The notes: a model not told the origin generated them from the sequence alone. Positions 8,154 through 18,694 are shown, counted from the first letter of the stretch. The stretch is 37,763 bases of DNA from Rhizophagus sp. LPA8_4_AMF (GCA_021464525.1 JADRCO010000325.1:1-37763); one strand, 5' to 3'. Translations and numbers: made by a program.

Positions 8154-9767
8154 ATGATTACGAATATTAAAAATGAATTAGAGAATTTAGAAAAATTAAA
8201 ATTAGGATTTGGACGTACTTTTACGTCTGATAGTATTAAAATTGAAAGTGCGAATACTCGCGGATTTACGTTACTCAAGGATCAAATCGAATTGATCGAA
8301 TTTAATAATAGCATTTATGAAGATATTATCGAGTTTAATACAAAAGAAGATTGGATAAAAGAAATAGATAAGTTTCTTAACGCTGAAGTTGATATGAAGA
8401 ATTTTGGATCATTTGGAATAGATTTTTCAAACGCTCAAAATGAAAGTAAACAAATTGAAAAAAAGGTAACTTATACAAGAGTACCTAAATTGTTTTTGAA
8501 ATTTTATAAATTTAAACCAACTCAAGAATTTACTGAAGAGGTGGAAGAAGCCATAAAATCTAATGATCGCGAAAAATTTAAAAAAATTTATAAAAAATTT
8601 GGAGAATTTGTGCCGACGGAAGTTATTTTAGGTGGAGTAGTAGTTTGTTCATATGAGAGATCATTTAGAGGAACTTTTTCAAAAGGGTTAAAAAAATATA
8701 GTAATATAATTGGAGATAATCTTGAAAATTTTAATAAAGATAAATGGATTAAATCATTAGATACATTAGATAGTTACAAAACTTGGGAGTGCATAGAATT
8801 TCGAAAACCGGTGAATATTTTTCAAATTTTAAATACTAAATTACGTAAGCAGATATATGAAATCTTTGGAAAAAAAATCCTATATTCCGAGATTATAGAA
8901 AAAAATTATCGATTAGAATATGGAGAGCAAAAAATTATTGAATTACCACTACCTGAAAGAGTCCTTAAAACTATTAAGAAAGAAGATGCTGAATGTAGCA
9001 TCTTTGCGACTGTTGTTGATGATGATGAAAAGAGAAATAATTTCTTTGATTGTCAAATCTATTTTCCACGAAATGAAAGACCACGACTTATTATTCATCG
9101 ATGTCAAAGAAAACATAAACATTCAAAATGTGAGTTAAGAATTGGGTTTATGATAATTGTTAATGATACAGATTTCAATTTTAATAATATTAATGAAATG
9201 TACTTGAAGGTTCGTTATCAAGATTATCATAAGTCGAACAATCAAGAGTTATATAATTTTAAATTTGGGTTTAGTTTAAATGAATTAGATTCTTTCTTGG
9301 GGATTCCAATATTAAGAGAATTAAATAATAAAGATGAATCTATTATTATTGGACATTACTTTTCAAAAAATGATAATAATATTGAAGCAAATGTATTTTC
9401 TTACAGTTTGAAAGAGAATAAATATGTTGAATTACCTAATTTTAGTTTTCACGTACTCACTATTAAAAGAACTGATCCTAATTACGCAATTCCTTGTGGG
9501 ATAATTCCTTTTGTCAAAGAAAAACTATTTATGAAATCGAAAAGATATATAGATTTCAATAAATACACTTTTCCTTCAAACCCAAAATATATTAGCGTAT
9601 TTTATACAAGTAAAAATTGTGGACCAGTTCTTTTTAAGCAGAAAAAGAAAGAAATTAAATTAGAATACATTAATTGTGAATGCAGATCTTGTTCTATTTG
9701 TAAGGATATTGACAACTCATATAAATCATCATCGGACATCAATTGCGCATACTTTATTTTAAAATAA
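8154..9767 (+). CDS. DUF7431-type / MACPF-like protein, paralogue 3, N-terminally truncated
   Basis: The frame gives 537 residues from the ATG at 8154. It aligns with paralogue 2 from about residue 92 of that protein onward (KLGFGRTF against KLEYGRTL) but lacks the whole first domain. The MACPF-type signature FGEFVPTEVILGG is at 149-161 with the leading Tyr replaced by Phe; the acidic helix EEVEEAIKSNDREKF precedes it. The glycine insert of paralogue 2 is absent. The shared blocks are all present: IEFRKPVNIFQIL, DAECSIFATVV, RPRLIIHR, LRIGFMIIVNDTDF, FLGIPILREL, IIIGHYFSK. The protein ends with the cysteine cluster CECRSCSIC and INCAYF. No start codon exists farther upstream in frame (a TGA lies 17 codons or fewer before). 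It is either a functional short form or a 5'-truncated copy. A possible trace of the lost domain lies near 7983-8000. Confidence 0.85.
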   Translation: MITNIKNELENLEKLKLGFGRTFTSDSIKIESANTRGFTLLKDQIELIEFNNSIYEDIIEFNTKEDWIKEIDKFLNAEVDMKNFGSFGIDFSNAQNESKQIEKKVTYTRVPKLFLKFYKFKPTQEFTEEVEEAIKSNDREKFKKIYKKFGEFVPTEVILGGVVVCSYERSFRGTFSKGLKKYSNIIGDNLENFNKDKWIKSLDTLDSYKTWECIEFRKPVNIFQILNTKLRKQIYEIFGKKILYSEIIEKNYRLEYGEQKIIELPLPERVLKTIKKEDAECSIFATVVDDDEKRNNFFDCQIYFPRNERPRLIIHRCQRKHKHSKCELRIGFMIIVNDTDFNFNNINEMYLKVRYQDYHKSNNQELYNFKFGFSLNELDSFLGIPILRELNNKDESIIIGHYFSKNDNNIEANVFSYSLKENKYVELPNFSFHVLTIKRTDPNYAIPCGIIPFVKEKLFMKSKRYIDFNKYTFPSNPKYISVFYTSKNCGPVLFKQKKKEIKLEYINCECRSCSICKDIDNSYKSSSDINCAYFILK

Positions 9768-12700
9768 GGGAATTGATTATGAATTTTATAGTGTAGAACT
9801 GAAGAAAATTTTTAACTCGTATATAATATGTATAGTATATTCATAGTTTATATCGATAAATAAAAAAATTTATTTATTTTTATTTAAAATTATTAACGTG
9901 AACGTAAATACAACTAATCGATAAGTTTAATGAGTGTCGGGAGGGACGTTACCACTAGAACAAAGTAAACGAAATCTGATGGATTTGAGTCTGAAATTTT
10001 TGAACGATAAAATGTTTTTTATTCGATCCTTATTTATATATTTATTTGGAATTGAGTTCCATAATGAAAAATTAAGATTTTCCGATTTTCAAAATTGTGG
10101 GACAGTTTATTTTACATACAGTATACATGGGAACGGAAAATCAGATTAATCAAATAAGAAGGAAATCTGGGCTTGTAAGAGCGCTAATTCTTTTCGATAT
10201 ACTTTTGATTATCAAGAAAAGACAGCAAAGATAGAGATGGCTTTTTTTTCACTGAAATTCATGCGACATCACCAAATTATCACTTAGGCAATTGTTTCTT
10301 ACGAGTGAATAAACTATGATCGTATGTTATTCAGTTATGACTAGCGACGTATAGTTAGTTGGTCTTGTGGGTTGAGAGGAATCGCTGACTTTAATTTATT
10401 CGATTATATCAATTATTGGTGGATTTTAGTTCTTTATCTTGAATCTTTATATTTTATTTGAAGTAACCAAATTAGCACCATGGTGAGTTAAATCATATAT
10501 ATACAATTTGTAAATTTACTTTATTTATCTGCTATAAATTAATATTTCTTTCCTTTCGATAGGAAATTTGGATTCGATTTTCTATGCATCAAAGGAAACT
10601 TTAATGCTAAATATGAAGGACCACATTGGAGGAGCGCGTCAAAGTATTAAAAATATACTTGAAAATGGATAAAATTAATGCAGAACACTTTATTATCTTG
10701 ATACTGATTTGTTGTATTCATTATAAATAAAATACAATAAAGTCGATGGCTAGTGCCTAGTGCCTCGATCCGAATGAAAACCATCATCCAAAATAAAAAG
10801 ATATTTATATCCGGGTCGGATAATAGAAGCCAAAATCCGGATTGGATTTATATATAAATTCAGACCTAACTAAATTCACTAAAGAATTAACGTTTTAGAC
10901 ATTGCAACAGTCAATAAGATCAGCACAGTCGAGTTGACGCTTCTTACGCTTCTAGTTTCGAAAATAGATCACGTGATATTATCGAGCATGTTGTCAAGTT
11001 ACACATGATCTGCACACATGATCGGGATGATTATTTCGGTAATTAGTGCGAAACCATATCGTAATTATCGTATGTATTCCTTTGTGACTTTGTTAGCAAA
11101 AAATGTAAAAAATTCATTTCATTCATTATATTAATTTTGATATTCAAAATAATAAATTATTATTTGCTATATCTTTTTTTTTTGCTATTTTATTGCTAAT
11201 AGATTGCGCCAAATAATTGATTGTTAATTGTTTAAATAACATAAACTTTGATTTCCTGTAAATACTTTTGTTCTTAATTGGTTCTTAATTATTTTTCCAC
11301 TTTACAAGTACTGTTAAATACACCACAATACTATTATTCCCATTACATTTTATTATGATTCAAATCTTTCCAGTTCTTGGTGTAGTATCTTTTAGTATCG
11401 TAATATTATCATTCATCTTTTCCAATAAATTTGAAATTTGGCTAAATTTTCTTTAACCATAGATAAACTTATGGTTTATTTTGTGATTCTTAGTCTTAAA
11501 AACACAATCCTCCTTTATAAAGTTCACTAGTATTATTTAAAGAAGTTAAGAATTAATGAATCATATATAGTTTCTAATATTTCTGAATACTTAATTATCA
11601 TATTAGTTGTATTTTTTTTTTATTGTATGTGATCTTATAATATCGTTTAAGCATTTGTAACATTTTACAAAATAGTTCCTTTTACAACTTAAAATTCCCA
11701 ACTTTCTCAAGTGGAATGACATCTTTTGCAAATCCTATTTTGTCATGGGTATATGTTAACAACCCAATTTTTTAGTGTAAAAGTTTAAAAGTTTATAAAT
11801 AATCATCCGGATCATGTACGCAGATATGTGTAACCTGACAAACCGGCTGCCATCCAGACGATAAATGAGGATCAAAATGTGGAAGGTAAACGAAACAAAG
11901 ACTTAGAAAGAGAGTTATGGAGCGTATGCATGAAGCTCAAGATAATTTTTCCGGTCAATTTAGAGGTTTTAAGGTGTAAGTTACTGACGTATGATTTTTA
12001 ATAATTGGTATGTTGGTTTAAATATATATTAAAATAGCTAAAAGATAAAAAAAAACTGATATTTAGAATATTTTAGATAGGTAACACGTTAATTTAGTAT
12101 TAGATAGCGTCAAGCTACTGTCAAGCTGTTTCTTTCGTGCATTTTTTATTATTTTTAGTGGTTATGATATTTCCACAATGCTGGACAAAAACATAGCTAA
12201 TGAATTTGGTAAATTAGAGGGATACAAGATTTATCTTGTATTTCACCTATGTATTTCTTTTATTTTTAATTTTTTATATACATTATTTAATAAAGAAATA
12301 CGTATCGCGTGTTACCACAAAAAAAAAGTCATTTTTCACGAAAAATTGCTTTTTTTCAATATCATCTTTATATCGGAGTTTGCCTGTAGTTGTTTACGGA
12401 AATGCTTGATTTGTTCATTTTGTGATTTCCTGAATTTGTTTTATTTGAACCGAAATGACTCATTATAAAGAAAAGTATAAACATTACGTTAAAAGAATAA
12501 GCAACTTTACTTGCATTCCTTATAATTCATTTTTTAACGACGAATGTCAGTGCCATTAATAATCATTACAAAAAGTTAGAATGTTGGAAGTCTAAAAATT
12601 CATCCTTTTGGAAAAAAATAAAAATCGGAAAAAAAGTGTCAAGTACAAAAAGAACTTTTTGATAAAATGAATGAAGCCTAATGATTCAAGTCAATGTAAA

Positions 12701-13671
12701 ACGAACTTGGAGAACTATAAGATAACTCGGAGCGTAATCAACATATATGATGGTAGAACAAATAAAATCGTCCAGGATAATTATTCTCTGCCAGAAAAGA
12801 TATTACCGTAAATTAATTAAAAACTTTCAAATTAATTTGTTATTGCGGTTAAATTATCCGGATTAAAGTTAGTTTTATACATAAAATTAATAGGCGGGCA
12901 ATATCAACCCAGGTGAAAGTTGGCTTTTTACTTTTATTTATTCATTTTAGTTATATTTCATTGAATAATATTATAACCAATATAAAAAACTTATATAAAT
13001 ATGTACGAATGTACAGTAATTGAATACCGAGAGACAATTAAAGTTTTGCGATGCAAGAATTTGAATAACGGAAGCCATTGATGCTATGAAGAATATGATA
13101 AATTATGACTAGAAAGTAATAATACGTTATTGTGGTTAAGCGGTAAACTAGGTATCGTTACTCCATAACTCAGGTTTTAACAAAAAAGAATGCAATCTTA
13201 ATTATTGTAAAATGTATCGCGTTATTCGCGTATAATAGGGATTCGATCAGTTTTAATTAATTTTAAGATTATATCAATTCTAATGAATAATGGTAGAAGT
13301 GTTAAGATTGTCCTTGCTAGAATGTGCTTGTCAACATAGAAGAAAATCAATTTTAATAGTGCAAAATAATGATCTAGTTCAGAGTTTCCTGACTCCATTA
13401 TTAGAGCAAATTTATTAGATTTGTAATAGGATTTCATTTAAATCAACTATGTTTTTGGTCTAGCTTCAAATACCACCTGTGATTTAAAGTCCGTTTTCTA
13501 GTTAAGCACATTTTAAATGTTATTATTATTCTTTATTTTGTACTTTATGAAATTTTTGTGGAATTTTAAATAATAATAATTCTTCTTTACCAACTACTTT
13601 AATAAACCAATAATAACACTGAAAAAAAAAGTACTTTTTCTAATGTTAACCCATAATCAGCTGAGCTAGAT
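9768..13671. other. Long intergenic stretch with faint coding traces
   Basis: No intact gene is supported. A frame at 10560-10669, after a T/C tract ending CGATAG, reads NLDSIFYASKETLMLNMKD then HIGGARQSIKNILENG and stops. Another open stretch at 11839-11990 reads DKPAAIQTINEDQNVEGKR then NKDLERELWSVCMKLKIIF. Neither is recognised, and no consistent upstream exon can be joined. Short ATG frames at 9934, 12178 and 13222 (71-96 codons) look like chance. One CACGTG lies at 10970. Confidence 0.45.
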
Positions 13672-13680
13672 CTAGAAAAA

Positions 13681-14221
13681 GGTATCCGGACTTTTTGCAG
13701 AAGTTCATTTCACCGAAACCCATTTCGCCGAAGCAATTTCGCCGAAGGGATGTTTCACCGAAGTGCCATTTTGCTGAAATGCCATTTCTCCGAGTGGACA
13801 TTTTACCGAATGGCCATTTTACCGGAGGACATTAATTTCACTGAAGCCATCTCGCCAAGGGGACATTTCGCCGAATATATGAAATTTTTCAATTTTCTTT
13901 TTCTTTTTACAAGCCAAACGAATTATTTACACATTATAAGTCGCGTTTGTTTGTTTTTTTTAATTAAAAGAAATTAATACATTTTTTATTTTCTTTGTAT
14001 CGATTTGTTAATGATTAAGGAATTATGTTATAATAATAAATAACATTTTCGGAAAAATGTCCTTTGACGAAATGAACGATTCGGGGAAAGGTTCAGCGAA
14101 ATGTCTATTCGACGAAATGCCCATTCGATGAAATATCTCTTCGGTGAAACTTTCATTTGGTGAAATGGCCTCGGAGAAATGGGTTTCGGCGAAATAGACT
14201 TCTGCGAAACGTACTGTAACC
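13681..14221. mobile_element. Fold-back (MULE-like) non-autonomous element with tandem-repeat arms
   Basis: The element is flanked by a 9-bp direct repeat CTAGAAAAA (13672-13680 and 14222-14230), a target-site duplication. Its outer 23 bases are inverted repeats matching at 17 of 23 positions (GGTATCCGG... against GGTTACAGT..., both ending GCAGAAG). The left arm to about 13880 consists of about 20-bp degenerate units around CATTTCGCCGAA; the right arm (14049-14215) carries the same units inverted (TTCGGCGAAATG). The centre is unrelated AT-rich DNA. A 9-bp duplication and long repeat-built arms fit Mutator-like fold-back elements. It encodes no transposase; a 75-codon frame in the left arm is a by-product of the repeats. 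Confidence 0.8.
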
Positions 14222-14361
14222 CTAGAAAAATATGGTTTCTAAACAGTTTCTACATTGGCCAAAAGTTCCAACATTCCAGCAAGATGGTTCTTTTGATTTT
14301 GTAATAATTTTTTTATGGATGTAGTATATCCATAATAAACATGTCATGTCCCATACAATTA

Positions 14362-14388
14362 CCGTATACATCAGAAATTAAGCACCCC
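14362..14388 (+). repeat. Left terminal inverted repeat of the pogo element
   Basis: It matches the right end (16445-16471, inverted) over about 27 bases with three or four mismatches. It lies directly inside the TA at 14360-14361. Confidence 0.8.
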
Positions 14389-14537
14389 CCGAAATTAAGC
14401 ACCCCACATTACTATATATACACTAAAAATAAGCACCCCCTCAAAATTAATTACTTAAACATTACAAACGTTAATTACGTTATAATTAAGATCCATTAAA
14501 TTTATTAATTTTATAAAAGATAAAATTATTATTTTAT

Positions 14538-16229
14538 CTATTCGTTTATACCAACGTCCAAATCATCACAGCTTATATCATCCCCCAAATTGTCATCACT
14601 AACATCGTTTTCCAAATCATCATTAATACCATCCTCCAGATTATCATCACTAATATCAATAATTTCATTATCTAAATCATCTACATCATCTAAATCATTT
14701 GAAATGCCACAGGTTTTAAAAGAGTTGATGATGATTTCGTTAGAGATCCTATCCCAAGAACGTTTCACCCATCCACACACGTCATTAAATTTAGCATGTC
14801 GAAGATTACCTTTAGTTGTTTGTCCAGCACCACCAGCAGCCATCCACAGGTGCCATTCTTGACGTAAGTTGTCTTTAAACGGTTTATTTATCGTGACATC
14901 AAGTGGTTGACATAAACTTGTCAGACCACCCGGTATAACGGCTAAATCAAATCCATAATCACAGAATTTCTCTTTTACCAATTTCTCCAAGTGTCCTCAA
15001 AAAGAATCATAAACCATTAACTTTGGAGCCCTGGTTCTGGCTCTGTCATCAACCTCGTCACTTAAATAACCAATATACCGGTTCATCAATTCACTATCCA
15101 TCCAACCTTTCTCTTGGAACCAAACAATTACTCCAGGAGGTATTTTTTCGCCCTTTGATAATCACTTCCCCTTAAGGATACAGATCAGAGGAAGTTTAGT
15201 TCCATCTATAATAAAAGGAAAGAGTTGTTTGTTTAGTAAATTGAAAGCATAATCGAAAATCAAAAATATCTTTGAAATATCATTAAAAATCAAAAATATT
15301 CTGAAAATCGACTTTTTTTTTTTTTGATTTCAACAATTCAAACATTCAACAAGATCAGACCCTCACGAAATTTATAAACAATCCGAAACTATAAAAACCT
15401 AAACCTATAAATTCGGAACTGTAAATCTAAAAATATTGTTAACATTAAGCTTAATAACTTAAGAATTACATGAAAACCAATACTTAGAAATCGGAATCGC
15501 AAATTTTTATAAAATTAAAAAAAAAATTGTCCTACCCACGGCACATGTCAAAACCACTGTAAATCGGGTTTTTTCACTGCCGGTGCTGCGAATCTGAACA
15601 GTTTTTTCACCCTTTGAGTTAATAGTAAAATTACCTGCCATATCGAACCATACCGGAGTTTCATCTATATTGAAAATATTGCATAAATCAAAGGACTTTT
15701 CGGTTCTCATCAGGCGGTTAATAAATTGATGAAATTTAGCTAAAGATTCCTCCGTTTGACTTGGTAGCTTTTGGGAAATTTTTGTGCGTTGCCGCCAGGA
15801 TAGTTTATATCTTTTCATGAAGGAGGATATCCACTGACATGACGTTTTAAAATTTTTTGTCAAATCACCATATAAAATTATCATTTCTCGCTCCTTTAGA
15901 ATTTCTTGCATTTTAATTCGTAAGATAGCATAAGTAACAGCCAATCCTTGTTTTCTTTGTTCAATAAGCCAAGTATACAGCTTTTCTTCAGCCTCAGGAT
16001 AAAAGGCTTTTCGACCTGAGCCAATTCGTTTACAGTTTTGGTTTATTTCAGTATCCCAACTTTTACTTGCCGTAACCCAACATTCTACCATACTGGCATT
16101 AAGTTGGAAGTGTCTTGCTGCTCCATTTTATCTGTGTTGCTTAGCGTAAGCGATAACTTCATTCTTTTGATAAACAGAGTATAATGAATGACTTCGCTTG
16201 ATAGTTTTATTGCGTAAACCTTTGGCATT
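14538..16229 (-). pseudogene. pogo/Tigger transposase, spliced, with three in-frame stops
   Basis: The N-terminal part (from about 16220) reads RSHSLYSVYQKNEVIAYAK and RHFQLNASMV, the first helix-turn-helix, interrupted by TAA at 16130-16128. From 16091 an open stretch holds the CENP-B-type second helix-turn-helix (YTWLIEQRKQGLAVTYAILR, SCQWISSFMKRYKLSWRQR) and the first catalytic Asp in FNIDETPVWFDM. An intron at 15535-15206 joins G+AT to give CAV-DGTKLPLICIL, the usual sequence after catalytic block 1. Exon 2 continues WFQEKGWMDSELMNRYI, KLMVYDSF (second Asp), GHLEKLVKEKF and the DDE tail IPGGLTSLCQPLDVTINKPF, with an acidic Asp-rich end. TGA stops lie at 15164-15162 and 14999-14997. Both TGA sit where relatives normally have arginine (for example DSFRGHLE), as expected for CGA to TGA change. 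No ATG is left in frame at the start. Confidence 0.88.
15206..15535 (-). other. Intron of the pogo transposase (330 nt)
   Basis: The donor is GTAGGA at 15535 and the acceptor TTATTATAG ends at 15206. Joining restores an unbroken DDE core sequence (VVLTCAV|DGTKLP) and the downstream frame, which makes the call strong despite the intron's length. Its own sequence is AT-rich filler. Confidence 0.8.
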
Positions 16230-16444
16230 TTTTGTGGTTAAGTTTTAAACAGGTAACGAAACGTGTTTCACGTAAGTCTCGTATTTATAAAATCATTCGG
16301 TTGTACAAATTAGGTTATACAGATTGTAGTACAGATTACTGCATCATTTTTGCGCAGTTTCTATTATCACTTTGACGATGCAATTTTTGAAGAAAAATTT
16401 ATTTAATAAAATCACCTGAAATTAAGCATCCCTATAGTAAAAAA

Positions 16445-16471
16445 AGGGTGCTTAATTTTGGATGTATATGG
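16445..16471 (-). repeat. Right terminal inverted repeat of the pogo element
   Basis: It is the inverted partner of 14362-14388, ending in GGATGTATATGG followed by the TA at 16472-16473. Confidence 0.8.
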
Positions 16472-16473
16472 TA

Positions 16474-17264
16474 TTATCAGAAGTAAATGTTTTGAATTAA
16501 CATATTGACCTTATAAATGATTTAAAATGAGACTGTTCCTATAAACTATAAACTACTTCTTCTGAATTACCAATTATCAACTGATTTGGTATTGTCATGT
16601 GTTACGAAAGTTAACATTTCAAACAAATTTAATATAGGGTTTTGTTTTTTATCGTTATGGCGATATATCGCTAGGCCTCAAATGTCACGTGTTTAGCCAA
16701 TTAATCATATGATTTTATTAGTTAAAATATAGCAATAATTTGAACAAATTAATTATTAACATTAATTATTAACATTATTATATCTTATTAATACATCCCT
16801 TATTATACATTTTTCTACTTTATCAATACATTCTTCTTGTTAATACATTCTAATTAATTATCCCAACCAATTATTCCAAAACGTTAAATTGTGTGATTTT
16901 AGTTAAGTAATAAAGTAAGTTTAAATGGTCAATATTTTCATAACATTGTTTTTAGTAAAGTTTGACTCATAGGTACCACCATGAGAACGGATGATGATAC
17001 ACTCCTCCCTCATTACTTACATGATCTTTAATGATCCAAAACCCTTGTCATTTAGCCTAACTATTTATAAAAGCTCTGCAATCTTCCCGTAATTTAAATT
17101 TCTTTTCTGAATACAATAGTTCATATTCGTCCTTATTAGACAAGATTGTTTCATCACAAACATTATTACATTGTCTACAAAAAAAAATAAATAAATAACG
17201 AGAAGGGTTAGAATCATAGCCTAATTCTAACCTAAATTATCTATCCTAATCTTTAATCTTAAAC
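16474..17264. other. Intergenic stretch, nothing recognised
   Basis: The stretch is AT-rich with one CACGTG at 16686. I see no gene, RNA or repeat. Confidence 0.5.
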
Positions 17265-17605
17265 CCACTCTCCTTACCCTAATCCAAACTAACACCACTC
17301 CAAGAACAACGCACCTAACCTACTAAATTTACTTTCCTTACCCTAACCCTAAGCTACTCCAAACCAACACCACTCCGAGGACAACGAACCTAACCTAAAC
17401 TCACTTTCCTCATCCTAACCCTAAGCTACTTCAAACCAACACTACCCTAAGGACAACACACCTAATCTAACACTTTTCTTACCCTAACCCTAAGCTACTC
17501 CAAACCAACACCACTCTAAGGACAATGTACCTAACCTAAACCAGCTCTCTTTACCCTAACCCTAAGCTGCTCCAAAGCCAATACCACTCTAAAGTCAACA
17601 CTATC
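17265..17605 (+). repeat. C-rich minisatellite with telomere-like core, five copies
   Basis: A unit of about 64-73 bp recurs with cores at about 17277, 17341, 17414, 17482 and 17554. Each core reads TTACCCTAACCCTAAGC or a variant, followed by TACTCCAAACCAACACCACTC and ACAAC..CACCTAACC. The core contains two CCCTAA units, the complement of the common fungal telomere repeat TTAGGG. The strand is strongly C-rich and G-poor within an AT-rich region. Confidence 0.85.
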
Positions 17606-18694
17606 TAATTATATACCGTAAGAAAATTCTGAAAGATAAATGTTTTCAAATTCTTCTTCTTCCATAAGGTAGGTTTATATGTGAAAGGGAAAAAATAATG
17701 AAAATATTTTGGTTTTACGTTCAATATTAAAGAAAGAAAAGAACGCGAGAAATACTGATTGACACGATAATCAAAAAAGTCTAATAAAGTATAAATCTCG
17801 TGAGTCGTGACACTATATTAAAATCACGTAAATCATGTGATATATGGGGACTAGCATCTGCGATAAATAATAATTTTATTTAATATATTACATTTATTAG
17901 ATATATAAAATTTATTATATTTATTAAATATATTATATATGTGATTTGTTGAACTTGTTAAATATATTTTATATATTAAACTTATTAGACATAGCAAATA
18001 TTTATTATATGTAATATTTTGTTAATAAATATAGGATTTTTTTTTTTTTTGTAGTAATGTTTCTTTCAGATAACTAAAAGATAATAAGGTTTTATTCAAA
18101 GGAATAAAAATATCTCAAATTATTGTTAAGTTTATTTGAAATCCTTTATTCGTGATTGAATGTATATGCCAAAGTGAGTGTTATACTACACGTCTTGATC
18201 GGATCGGATTTTCGTTATACGGTTTATTATTTATTTACCGTTAATACATAAACCTTTGCTTAATTAAATTATTTTCTTATTCTTTTTAAGCGTAAAGAAC
18301 TGACCTAACAGTATCATCATAATTATCACACTTATCCAATAGTATTCACAGAAAGGGCATGCAGGTTGCTAAGTAATATTCTTATCTGTTTTAAACAAAT
18401 AATACTATAACTAGGATATTTACCTAATTTCTTTAATATTTAAGGTATAAAATTTTAATTTTCAAAAGTTACAAATTCATCCATTTACTAACAATCTTAT
18501 AATATGAGTAATTTTTGCCTATATTATATAAGAATATTTTGAGTAATCATTACATTAAAATTTAAAGATAAAATATTATATTTAAGCTATGTATGTAAAG
18601 TTTTATTAATTATTTATGCACCTTCAGTTATCACTTGCTACAAATGCCTTGCTATTTATACATTTTTAGACCTAATTGATTAATGTTCAATATA
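17606..18694. other. AT-rich intergenic stretch, nothing recognised
   Basis: It includes a low-complexity stretch of TTATTAAATATATTATAT-like sequence at about 17870-18030. No coding signal is seen. Confidence 0.5.

Larger units (their letters stand above)
14362..16471 (-). mobile_element. Complete but inactive pogo/Tigger-type DNA transposon (2110 bp)
   Basis: The ends are inverted repeats: CCGTATACATCAGAAATTAA on the left and, inverted, CCATATACATCCAAAATTAA on the right, continuing GCACCC. Both are flanked by TA (14360-14361 and 16472-16473), the target duplication of Tc1/mariner/pogo elements. Subterminal copies of AAATTAAGCACCCC repeat in the left end (at about 14376, 14392 and, diverged, 14426) and once inside the right end. 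The interior holds one minus-strand transposase gene with CENP-B-type DNA-binding and DDE parts. No other gene is present, which fits this superfamily. Confidence 0.88.

Noticed and set aside
9934..10149. 71-codon frame containing QNCGTVYF, similar to NCGPVLF of paralogue 3
   Set aside because: The resemblance covers about seven residues only and nothing around it aligns.
12178..12468. 96-codon plus-strand frame
   Set aside because: Low-complexity, hydrophobic and without recognisable motif.
13750..13977. 75-codon frame
   Set aside because: Generated by the TTTCGCCGAA-type repeat arm of the fold-back element.
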